From Achromobacter dolens (lineage in GTDB: Bacteria; Pseudomonadota; Gammaproteobacteria; Burkholderiales; Burkholderiaceae_B), in NCBI RefSeq assembly GCF_902859745.1, contig NZ_CADIJW010000007.1, forward strand, positions 114,133 through 178,132: a stretch of 64,000 bases of DNA. The letters run 5' to 3'. Of the stretch, positions 8,463-15,667 are shown piece after piece. Numbering within the stretch: position 1 is the first letter of the stretch; the number at the start of each line of letters is the position of its first letter. The notes beneath the pieces are model-generated. The model worked only from the letters and a program-made list of their open reading frames with translations, ran no database searches and had not been told where the DNA came from. The translations under genes and the position numbers were made by a program.

Positions 8463-8945
8463 TCAACCGCGCACCGCCGACTCGATGCCGGCGACGTCGA
8501 TCTTGCCCATCTGCATCATGGCCTCGAAGGCACGCCTGGCGGCGGCGCGGTCCGGCGACACCAGCGCCTCGGTCAGCACCCGCGGGGTGATCTGCCAGGA
8601 CAAGCCCCAGCGGTCCTGGCACCAGCCGCACACGTTTTCCTGGCCGCCGTTGCCGACGATCGCGTTCCACAGGCGATCGGTCTCCGCCTGGTCATCGGTG
8701 GCGACCTGGAACGAGAAAGCCTGGTTGTGCAGGATGCCGGGGCCGCCATTCAAGCCGAGACAGGGAATGCCGGCCACCGTGAACTCCACCGTCAGGACAT
8801 CGCCCTCGCGCCCGGACGGATAATCGGCGGGCGCATGCATCACGCGGCCCACGGCGCTGTCGGGAAATGTCTGCGCGTAGAACCGGGCCGCGTCCAGCGC
8901 GTCACGGTCGTACCAGAGGCAAATCGTATTCTTGCTGATCATCAT
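8463..8945 (-). CDS. VOC-superfamily protein (PhnB/3-demethylubiquinone-methyltransferase-like)
   Basis: A 160-residue protein of the glyoxalase/VOC fold. It opens ISKNTICLWYDRDALDAARFYAQTFPDS and contains the PhnB-type blocks GIPCLGLNGGPGILHNQAFSF (split over residues 60-80) and CGWCQDRWGLSWQITPRVL. These small proteins are often annotated as methyltransferases but probably lack that activity; their function is unknown. Two adjacent ATGs (8945 and 8942) follow GGAGACCG, and the second has the better spacing. It is 208 bp upstream of the PoxB-like gene on the same strand and may be a separate unit. Confidence 0.85.
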   Translation of the reverse strand: MMISKNTICLWYDRDALDAARFYAQTFPDSAVGRVMHAPADYPSGREGDVLTVEFTVAGIPCLGLNGGPGILHNQAFSFQVATDDQAETDRLWNAIVGNGGQENVCGWCQDRWGLSWQITPRVLTEALVSPDRAAARRAFEAMMQMGKIDVAGIESAVRG

Positions 8946-8972
8946 CGGTCTCCTGCGATGAGAAGCGACACA

Positions 8973-9004
8973 CGAAACGAAACGCGCGCGAAACGAAACA
9001 CGCG
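8973..9004. repeat. Tandem 16-bp direct repeat in a CG-rich low-complexity tract
   Basis: CGAAACGAAACGCGCG (8973-8988) is followed directly by CGAAACGAAACACGCG (8989-9004), 15 of 16 bases identical. The tract continues as alternating CG-rich sequence to about 9070. It lies upstream of the VOC gene start. No function is evident; slippage or a regulatory repeat are both possible. Confidence 0.7.
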
Positions 9005-9237
9005 CCGCGCGAACCCGCGCGCAACGCGCGAGCTCGACACGCGCCGGCGAAGTCCGCGCGCCGCGCGCTGAAGAATGCTGCCCGGTCGAGCATAACGCCG
9101 GCCCTGGCGCGCAGACGTTACGAAGCGTTGGCAATCTCGCCGTGCCCCGCCACGGCGATCCGCCCACCGAGGTGACAGACCGTCGCCGCTCTGCGCATAA
9201 TCCCGGGCATTCCGTCCTTCCGCAGGAGCCCACCGGC

Positions 9238-9882
9238 ATGTCCTCCCCTACGCTGGCTTCGGCGCGTCTTGCCGTCCTTCGCATGCGCTACGCGCTTTGC
9301 TGCGCCGCCGCACTCTTGTGGCTGGCCTGCGCGGCCCCCGCCCAGGCCTTCGACCGACAGGCCCAGACGCAGCGCTACCAGCAATGGCTGGCCGATTTCG
9401 AGCGCGACCTGCTCCGGCTGGCCGCCGTGCCCACCCCCACCGACGCCGACGTCGAGCGCATTTTCGCCGACACCGTGGTGCCGTCATCGCGCGCGGTGGC
9501 CCTCGTGCGCCAATTGGCCGCGCAGCCGGCCGGCACGGTGTCGGGAGAGATTGCCTACCAGGGCCGGACTCGCCTGCTGCTTGGCCTGTTGCGGCAATCG
9601 GTGGTGGCGGGCGACGGCGGCCCCTTCACCGACACGCCGCCGGGCAAGGCGCCCCTACAGTTGCGCGCCTGGTATCTGCATATCGACGGCGGCGGCCGGC
9701 TGGAGCCCCATTTCAACGACCCCGACGCCTATAAGCCCTATCGCCTGCCGCCCGACGGCAAGCTCGAGCGCGACGCCTATCCCTTCCTGGTGTTCGACGA
9801 CGGGCCACGCCTGCGACTGGGCGCCATGACGCGGGAATACTGGGACGTGGTGCGCTTTCTGGACGGGCTGCAACATGGCTGA
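9238..9882 (+). CDS. Exported protein of unknown function
   Basis: A 214-residue protein. The region MRYALCCAAALLWLACAAPAQA from about residue 16 is a signal peptide with an AQA cleavage site, so the mature protein is periplasmic. The mature part starts FDRQAQTQRYQQWLADFERDLLRL and ends with a compact region (LQLRAWYLHIDGGGRL, FLVFDDGPRLRLGAM). ATG 9238 has AGGAG upstream; ATG 9283 would also retain the signal. It overlaps the next gene by 8 bp, so the two exported proteins are translationally coupled. I recognise no domain. Confidence 0.7.
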   Translation: MSSPTLASARLAVLRMRYALCCAAALLWLACAAPAQAFDRQAQTQRYQQWLADFERDLLRLAAVPTPTDADVERIFADTVVPSSRAVALVRQLAAQPAGTVSGEIAYQGRTRLLLGLLRQSVVAGDGGPFTDTPPGKAPLQLRAWYLHIDGGGRLEPHFNDPDAYKPYRLPPDGKLERDAYPFLVFDDGPRLRLGAMTREYWDVVRFLDGLQHG

Positions 9883-10990
9883 CGCGACGATGTCCCGCCG
9901 CTGGCCGCGCCGTCTCGGCGCCGCGCTGCTGGCCGCGGCGCCGACGCTGGGCTGGGCCGCCTGCGCGCCCATCGACACGCCGTTCGGCGCCGAGCCGGCG
10001 GGCGCCGCGTTGCGCCCCCAGCCGCTGGCGCTGGCGCTGGCGCTGGACGGCTCGCGCGTGCTGCTGGGCCTGCATGGCGAACGCGTGCAAGCCGACACCC
10101 GGCTGATCACCGTGGCCGAGGACGGCGATCTCACGCCGCGCCTCTGGACCGACGCGGTGGACTGGAGCGTCTACGCCAGTCGCGCCGGCGAGCCCGGCGC
10201 GACTGTGTTGCAGCGCGATGCCGACGGCCGGCTGTGCCGCATCGACCGCTACCGGCAGGTGCGCGGACGCCAGGTCGAGGATGGCGGCTACCGGCTCGCC
10301 TACGATGCCCAGGGCCGGCTGGCGGCCTACGCCGAATTCACGTCGGCGCGCAGTGGCAAGAGCGCGCTGCAGCAGGCTTGCGTCGCCCGCGACGGCCAGG
10401 GCCGCGTCACGGCCGTGTTCCTGGACGATTGCGGCGGCACGCCATCGCGGCCGGTGTACTACGTGCGCGACGATGCCGGCGCCCTGCTGCGCATCATCGA
10501 CCTGCGCGCCGGGCCGCTCGGCGCGCGGGTGCAGCGCTTGAACGCCGATGGCACGACGCGCGCGGTCTACCGGTCGCGTCCCGATCCCGACCGGGACGGC
10601 GCGATGATCGCCTATGCCCTGCCGGCCAATCCGCAGGACCGGATCCTGCCGGTGGCGCCCGGCGCCTCGCCGATCGTCATCACCGAGATCCCCGACGAGC
10701 CCTGGCGCGTGGTGCGCGTGCCGGCCGACACGGTCGAGGGCGACGGCTTGCCGTCGTGGGATCCGAAGGTGCAGACGGTGCTGCTCAAGGGCGTCAGCAA
10801 TGCCCAGGGCCGTGTGGTGCTGGCGTCCGCGCAGATCGCGCCGTTCCACCGGGCCTTGCGCGAGACCCCGGGCCGGGTGTTCCTGTATGTGCACGACATG
10901 ACCCGCTTCCTGCCCGTCACGGCGCTGGATGCCAAGGCCTGGGGCCGCTGCGTCGACCCGGCCCGGCGTGACGCCGGCGCCTGCGACTGA
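9875..10990 (+). CDS. Exported protein of unknown function, coupled to upstream gene
   Basis: A 371-residue protein with an N-terminal signal (RRLGAALLAAAPTLGWAAC; an export peptide, possibly with cysteine after cleavage). The mature part contains several RHS/YD-like strand repeats (LQRDADGRLCRIDRYRQV, YRLAYDAQGRLAAYAEF, RVQRLNADGTTRAVYRS). These suggest a beta-rich fold made of D-x-x-G-R-L turns. The C-terminus has paired cysteines (GRCVD...GACD). Its ATG lies inside the end of the preceding gene. Function is unknown; the pair probably forms a two-component periplasmic system. Confidence 0.7.
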   Translation: MADATMSRRWPRRLGAALLAAAPTLGWAACAPIDTPFGAEPAGAALRPQPLALALALDGSRVLLGLHGERVQADTRLITVAEDGDLTPRLWTDAVDWSVYASRAGEPGATVLQRDADGRLCRIDRYRQVRGRQVEDGGYRLAYDAQGRLAAYAEFTSARSGKSALQQACVARDGQGRVTAVFLDDCGGTPSRPVYYVRDDAGALLRIIDLRAGPLGARVQRLNADGTTRAVYRSRPDPDRDGAMIAYALPANPQDRILPVAPGASPIVITEIPDEPWRVVRVPADTVEGDGLPSWDPKVQTVLLKGVSNAQGRVVLASAQIAPFHRALRETPGRVFLYVHDMTRFLPVTALDAKAWGRCVDPARRDAGACD

Positions 10991-11008
10991 GCCCGCGGGC
11001 CGTCTCGT

Positions 11009-12070
11009 TCAGGGGCTGGCTTGCGTCTCGACCGTCAGATGCGACAGGCCGGCGATATGCGCCAGCTTGGCCTTGTAGAAGGCGCTGTCGCGCGGATGGC
11101 GCGTAACCAGCGACACGATCGCGGCATAGTGGCCCGGACCGACCTGCCACACATGCAGGTCGGCGATCTCGCCGTCGCCGGCATCCAGGGCCTGTTCGAT
11201 GTCGCGCCGCATTTTTCCGCTCTGCGGCGCGGCGTCGAGCAGCACGGTGCCCGAGTCGCGGATCAAACCCCACGACCAGCGCGCGATGACCAGCGCGCCA
11301 ACCACCCCCATCGCCGGATCGGCCCATAGCCAGCCGTAGCTGCGGCCCAGCAGCAAGGCCGCGATGGCGAGCACCGAGGTCAAGGCATCGGCCAGCACGT
11401 GGACGTAGGCGGAGCGCAGGTTGTTGTCACGGACCCGCGCGGGATGGCCATGACCGGCGGCTGGCGCGCGGCCGCGGCCGCGGCCGTGGTCGTGGTCGTG
11501 GTCGTGGTCGTGGCCGTGGTCGTGGCCGTGGTCGCGCCCATGATGGCCGTGATCGTGGGCGCCATCGACATGACGGCCATGATCATGGTCATGGCTATGG
11601 CCGCCATGGCCGTGCGCATGACCATGGTCATCCTTCAGCAGCCAGGCCGATACCAGGTTGACCAGCAGCCCGGCGACCGCGATGGCGATGGCCTCGTCGA
11701 AACGGATGGGCACCGGATCGACCAGCCGCGCCAGGCTGTCCCAGCCGATGATCAGGGCGATCAGCGCCAGCACGATGGCGCTGGCGAAACCCGCCAGCTC
11801 GCCCAGCTTGCCGGTGCCGAAGGTGAAGCGCGGATTGCGGGCCTGGCGGCGCGCATAGCCGTAGGCCAGCGCGGTGATCAGCATGGCGCCGGCATGGGTC
11901 GACATGTGCCAGCCATCGGCCACCAGGGCCATCGACCCGTAGAGATTGCCGGCGATGATTTCGACGACCATCATGCTGGCGGTCAGGGCGATGACCCACC
12001 ATACCTGGCGCTCGTTGCGCCGATGGTCCTGGCCGAGGAAGACATGATCGTGGGACGGGGAATGATTCAT
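11009..12070 (-). CDS. dmeF: Cation diffusion facilitator, Co/Ni exporter DmeF
   Basis: A 353-residue inner-membrane CDF transporter with six predicted helices. The opening FLGQDHRRNERQVWWVIALT and helix-2 metal site VADGWHMSTHAGAM are DmeF-type, as is the second site VHVLADALTSVLA (HxxxD). Between helices 4 and 5 is a loop of about 60 residues packed with His-Asp-Gly repeats (HGHDHGHDHDHDHDHG). A cytoplasmic domain with DLHVWQVGPGHYAAIVSL follows. It pumps Co2+ and Ni2+ out by proton antiport. It lies 57 bp downstream of the RcnR-like sensor on the same strand, the dmeRF arrangement. Confidence 0.9.
   Translation of the reverse strand: MNHSPSHDHVFLGQDHRRNERQVWWVIALTASMMVVEIIAGNLYGSMALVADGWHMSTHAGAMLITALAYGYARRQARNPRFTFGTGKLGELAGFASAIVLALIALIIGWDSLARLVDPVPIRFDEAIAIAVAGLLVNLVSAWLLKDDHGHAHGHGGHSHDHDHGRHVDGAHDHGHHGRDHGHDHGHDHDHDHDHGRGRGRAPAAGHGHPARVRDNNLRSAYVHVLADALTSVLAIAALLLGRSYGWLWADPAMGVVGALVIARWSWGLIRDSGTVLLDAAPQSGKMRRDIEQALDAGDGEIADLHVWQVGPGHYAAIVSLVTRHPRDSAFYKAKLAHIAGLSHLTVETQASP
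11486..11533. repeat. GTGGYC hexamer array encoding the DmeF histidine loop
   Basis: Eight perfect tandem hexamers (GTGGTC or GTGGCC) read Asp-His / Gly-His on the minus strand. The repeat is fully explained by the His-rich loop of dmeF. Such arrays can vary in length between strains by slippage without changing frame, since each unit is six bases. Confidence 0.9.
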
Positions 12071-12127
12071 GGGGTTGCTCCTGCTGCCCGCCAGGCCCGT
12101 GACCGACGGCCCGGCGCCGGCGGGCGG

Positions 12128-12400
12128 TTATTTCATATAGGCCCGGATGACATCCATCATTTCCCGCGCCGCCTGGACCCGCTCGGATTCGGACGGCGCG
12201 TGCACCACGTGCTCGTCCAGATGGCCCTGCATCACCTCGGCGGTCAAGCCGCTGAGCGCGCCGCGCGCGGAAGCCAGTTGGCGCAATACCTCGCCGCAGG
12301 GCGTCTCGGCCTCCAGCGCGCGCTCCAGGCCGTCGAGCTGGCCGCGGATGCGGCGCACGCGGGCGATGAGTTTTTCTTTCTGGCGGATGGTGTGGGCCAT
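12128..12400 (-). CDS. dmeR: RcnR/CsoR-family Ni/Co-responsive repressor (DmeR)
   Basis: A 90-residue all-helical repressor. The metal ligands of RcnR are all present at the expected positions: His3 (MAHTIRQ), Cys35 (AETPCGE), His60 and His64 (MQGHLDEH). This pattern marks nickel/cobalt sensing rather than the copper site of CsoR. Apo-protein represses and metal binding releases DNA. It is encoded directly upstream of dmeF, and its promoter region carries a candidate operator (12419-12442). It very probably controls both genes. Confidence 0.9.
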   Translation of the reverse strand: MAHTIRQKEKLIARVRRIRGQLDGLERALEAETPCGEVLRQLASARGALSGLTAEVMQGHLDEHVVHAPSESERVQAAREMMDVIRAYMK

Positions 12401-12418
12401 GGCGGATGAATGCCTGAA

Positions 12419-12442
12419 TATAGTCTAGGGGACTACATTATA
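12419..12442. promoter_or_regulatory. Candidate DmeR/RcnR operator
   Basis: TAGTC (12421-12425) and GACTA (12431-12435) form an inverted repeat around TAGGG. AT-rich flanks (TA at 12419-12420, CATTATA at 12436-12442) lie on each side, 18-42 bp upstream of dmeR. A G-tract flanked by AT-rich inverted repeats is the shape of RcnR/DmeR operators. Assignment rests on position and shape. Confidence 0.65.
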
Positions 12443-12614
12443 GATACCGCGACGCAAAAGGAATGCCCCTGCCACCGCCCCCGAAAAGCGGACGAAGGCA
12501 AGCAGTCCGGGCCCGAACGCCCAAGGACGCCCCGGCGCCGCGTGGCGAAACGGCCGGCAATGACACGGTGCTTCTATCCGATTCAGGCTGAAATGACCCG
12601 ATTCGGGTAGAAAT

Positions 12615-12633
12615 AACAATAACAATCATTATC
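12615..12633. promoter_or_regulatory. Fur box
   Basis: AACAATAACAATCATTATC matches the classical 19-bp Fur consensus at 15 of 19 positions, with the right half perfect. It lies about 110 bp upstream of the MFS gene that opens the uptake operon, so iron repression is expected. Confidence 0.8.
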
Positions 12634-12743
12634 ATCAATGAATTCGCGGCGCGTTCCCTCCCGGGCTTGCCGCCTTCGCCCCGCGCCGCCCCCGAGCGGC
12701 ACGCCCGGCATCCGCCTGCTCACTCCTCCGGAGAATCTTCCCC

Positions 12744-13934
12744 GTGCCATCGCGCCGCGCCTGGGCCTTGCTGGCCAGCCTCTACAGCACCCAGTTCCTG
12801 GGGCTGATGTTCTTCGTCATCGCCATGGTGGCCATCCTGCGCGACGGCGGGGCCAGCCTGGACACCATCGGCCTGGTCTACCTGATGGGCATGGCCTGGC
12901 CGCTCAAGGCGTTGTACGCGCCCTGGATCGACCGCCACGCCACCGGCCTGCGCGGGCACTACCGCGGCTGGCTGCTGGTGACCCAGGCCGGGCTGGTGCT
13001 GTGCCTGGCCCTGATCGGCATGCTCGACCTGCGGACCGACTTCACGGCGATCTACCTGCTGTGCTGGGCCACGGCGCTGTTCTCGGGCGCCCAGGACGTG
13101 GCGCTCGACGGCCTGGCCTGCCGGCTGCTGACCCGCCCGGCCGATCGCGGCTTCGGCAATGGCCTGCAGATCGCCGGCGGCCTGATCGGCAACCTGGTCG
13201 GCGGCGGCATGATGCTGATGTTGTATCCACGGCTGGGTTGGCGCGGCTGCTGCCTGTTGCTGGCCGCGCTCACGGCGGTGTCGTGGATCCAGCTTCTGGG
13301 TTACCGCGAACCGCAATGGCCCCGCAGCGCCGGCCCCGCCAGCCATGCGCGCCTGCTGGCCTTCTGGCGCGGACCGCAACGCAAGCGCTGGTTGCTGTTG
13401 CTGGTGCTCTATCCGGCCTCCGCGTCGCTGGGGTATGCCGTCATCATGCCCTCGCTGATCGACACCGGCTGGTCGCTCGCCGACATCGGGCTGGTCCTCA
13501 ACGTAGTCGGCGCCAGCGCCGGCCTGCTCGTGGCGCTGGCCTACGGCCGCCTGCTCAAGCGCTGGTCGCGGCGCGGCGCCACCCTGTCGGCGGCGCTGTT
13601 GCAGGTGGCGGGCATCGCCGGCCTGGCGCTGCCCGCCATGGCCTGGGGGTCGCATGCCACGGCGGGCGTGGCGGTGGTGCTGTACTACATGCTGTACACG
13701 CCGGCCGCCACGGTGCTGTGCACGCTGATCATGGATCAATCGTCGCCGCAAAGCCCCGCCACCGACTACACCCTGCAGATGAGCGTGAGCCATTTCTTCG
13801 CGATGCTGCTGACCTCGGCCGGCACCATGCTGGCCGGCCGCATCGGCTATGGCGGCGTGGTCGGCGCGGCGATCGCGCTGGCGGTGCTCGGCCTGCTCGC
13901 CGCCATGCGCTGGGTTCCCCGGGAGGCGGCATGA
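12744..13934 (+). CDS. MFS siderophore permease, RhtX/FptX/YbtX-like
   Basis: A 396-residue protein with about 12 membrane helices. The start SLYSTQFLGLMFFVIAMVAILRDGGASLDTIGLVYLMGM, the DR-loop IDRHATGLRGHYRGW and SGAQDVALDGLACRLL in helix 4 match the AmpG-like RhtX/FptX branch, which carries rhizobactin or pyochelin across the inner membrane. GTG 12744 follows CGGAGAA. It opens a three-gene operon with 4-bp overlaps and lies behind a Fur box, which agrees with iron uptake. The YbtX-YbtP-YbtQ order in yersiniabactin loci is a close parallel. Confidence 0.8.
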   Translation: MPSRRAWALLASLYSTQFLGLMFFVIAMVAILRDGGASLDTIGLVYLMGMAWPLKALYAPWIDRHATGLRGHYRGWLLVTQAGLVLCLALIGMLDLRTDFTAIYLLCWATALFSGAQDVALDGLACRLLTRPADRGFGNGLQIAGGLIGNLVGGGMMLMLYPRLGWRGCCLLLAALTAVSWIQLLGYREPQWPRSAGPASHARLLAFWRGPQRKRWLLLLVLYPASASLGYAVIMPSLIDTGWSLADIGLVLNVVGASAGLLVALAYGRLLKRWSRRGATLSAALLQVAGIAGLALPAMAWGSHATAGVAVVLYYMLYTPAATVLCTLIMDQSSPQSPATDYTLQMSVSHFFAMLLTSAGTMLAGRIGYGGVVGAAIALAVLGLLAAMRWVPREAA

Positions 13935-15667
13935 ACAAGCCCTGGGAAATCATGCGGCCGGTGCGCGGCCGGATCCGCCTGGCCATGGGCCTGGCGGTGG
14001 CCGGCGTGCTGTGCAGCCTGGCGAGCCTGGGCTGCCTGGCCCTGGCCATGCGCGACCTGCTGCGGACCTCGGCCGCCTACCCCTGGCCCGCGTTCCTGGG
14101 CGCACTGGCCTGCACCCTGCTGGCCTGCTTCCTGCGGCTGCAGGCCTTCAACCAGTCGCACTATGCCGCCTTCCGCCTGGAAGTGATCCTGCGCAACGAC
14201 CTGGTCCGGCACCTTGCACGGCTGTCATTCGGCGAATTGCAGGCGCTGGGCAGCGGTCCGCTGGCCAAGGTGGTGCAGAACGACGTGCAGGCGCTGCACG
14301 TGTTCGTGGCCGACAGCACGCCTCTGTTCGCCCGCGCCTACGCCATGCCGGTGTTCAGCGCGGCGCTGCTGTTCGCGCTGGACTGGCGCATGGCGCTGGC
14401 CGCCGTGGGCGTGCTGGCGGTGGGCGCCGGCGGGCTGTCGCTGGCGATGCGCGGGCGCGAAACCATGACGCGGCGCTACCACCAGGCGCGCGAACAGGTC
14501 AGCGCGGCGGTCATCGAATACGTGCAGGCGATGCCGGTGGTGCGCACCTTCGATACCGGCCAGACCACCTTCGGCCGCTACCATCGCGCCCTGGAGCGCT
14601 ACCTGGTCGTGCTGACCGATTGGTACCGCGGCGCCAGCTTCAGCTCGCGCTTCGCGATCGCCGTGCTGGGCCCGCTGCCGACGCTAGCGGCGCTGCTGTG
14701 GCTGGGCGCCTGGTGGACGGCGCAGGGCCAGCTCGATTTTCCCGTCTGGCTGGCCTTGCTGCTGTTTGGCATGGGCATGGCCGAGGCCATGTTCCCGATG
14801 ATGTCGCTGGCGCACATGATCGACCAGGCCAAGCTGAGCGTGGCGCGCATCCAGCAGGTGCTGGCGATCGCGCCGCTGCCGCCGGCGCGCGCGCCGGAGC
14901 GTCGTCCTGCCGACGCCAGCGTGCGCTTCGAGGATGTGCGCTTCGGCTATGGCGGCGCCCCCGCGCTGGACGGCCTGAGCTTCACCGCGCGCGCCGGCCA
15001 GTTGACGGCGCTGGTGGGTCGCTCCGGCGCCGGCAAGAGCACCGTGGCGCGGCTGATCGCGCGCTTCTGGGACATCGACGCCGGGCGCCTGCTGGTGGGC
15101 GGCGTCGACGTGCGCGACCTGGAACGCGAGACCCTGTTCGAGCACGTCGCCTTCGTGTTCCAGGACAACTTTCTGTTCTCCGGCAGCGTGGCCGAGAACA
15201 TCGCCATGGGCCGTCCCGACGCCAGCCCGGCCGAGATCGAGGCCGCCGCCCGGGCCGCGCAGGCGCACGACTTCATCCTGGCGCTGCCCGACGGCTACGC
15301 CACCGTGCTGCGCGAGGGCGGCAAGGACCTGTCCGGCGGCCAGCGCCAGCGCCTGACGATCGCCCGCGCCGTGCTGATGAACCGCCCGATCCTGGTGCTG
15401 GACGAGGCCACCGCCGCCACCGATCCCGAAAACGAACGCGCGGTCGGCGCCGCGCTGGCCGCGCTGATGCGCGGCCGCACCGTGATCATGGTCGCGCACC
15501 GGCTCGCCAGCATCCGCCACGCCGACCAGATCCTGGTGCTGGACCGTGGCCGGCTGGCCGAATGCGGCACGCACGACACCCTGGTCACGGCCGGCGGCCT
15601 CTATGCCCAGTTGTGGAACAACCATCAACGCGCCCGTCGCTGGACCCTGGGCGACCAAGCCTCATGA
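13931..15667 (+). CDS. ABC half-transporter (membrane + ATPase), YbtP/PchH-like siderophore importer
   Basis: 578 residues. Residues 1-300 form a six-helix exporter-type membrane domain. Residues 330-565 are an ATPase with Walker A GRSGAGKS (363-370), LSGGQ (467-471) and Walker B ILVLDEA (487-493). The fold is that of an exporter, but YbtP/YbtQ and PchH/PchI with this fold import iron-siderophore complexes. The ATG overlaps the MFS stop as ATGA, and the stop overlaps the next start likewise. It probably pairs with the following gene as a heterodimer. Fur-box control and the MFS neighbour support the role; substrate direction is inferred. Confidence 0.8.
   Translation: MNKPWEIMRPVRGRIRLAMGLAVAGVLCSLASLGCLALAMRDLLRTSAAYPWPAFLGALACTLLACFLRLQAFNQSHYAAFRLEVILRNDLVRHLARLSFGELQALGSGPLAKVVQNDVQALHVFVADSTPLFARAYAMPVFSAALLFALDWRMALAAVGVLAVGAGGLSLAMRGRETMTRRYHQAREQVSAAVIEYVQAMPVVRTFDTGQTTFGRYHRALERYLVVLTDWYRGASFSSRFAIAVLGPLPTLAALLWLGAWWTAQGQLDFPVWLALLLFGMGMAEAMFPMMSLAHMIDQAKLSVARIQQVLAIAPLPPARAPERRPADASVRFEDVRFGYGGAPALDGLSFTARAGQLTALVGRSGAGKSTVARLIARFWDIDAGRLLVGGVDVRDLERETLFEHVAFVFQDNFLFSGSVAENIAMGRPDASPAEIEAAARAAQAHDFILALPDGYATVLREGGKDLSGGQRQRLTIARAVLMNRPILVLDEATAATDPENERAVGAALAALMRGRTVIMVAHRLASIRHADQILVLDRGRLAECGTHDTLVTAGGLYAQLWNNHQRARRWTLGDQAS

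Larger units (their letters stand above)
12401..12743. other. 343-bp intergenic region between dmeR and the siderophore-uptake operon
   Basis: No gene is visible here. It is a divergent control region holding the candidate DmeR operator near the left end and a Fur box at 12615-12633. It also has two short similar motifs, CCGATTCAGG (about 12579) and CCCGATTCGGG (about 12598-12608), the latter a small palindrome of unknown role. A GGAGA ribosome site near 12730 serves the GTG at 12744. Confidence 0.75.

Noticed and set aside
11486-11533. Tandem hexamer array that could suggest a CRISPR or regulatory repeat
   Set aside because: It has no spacers and reads as His-Asp/His-Gly codons inside dmeF.
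12638-13930. Upstream extension of the first ABC half-transporter frame
   Set aside because: The extension is a shadow of the MFS gene. The real start is the ATG at 13931 overlapping the MFS stop.
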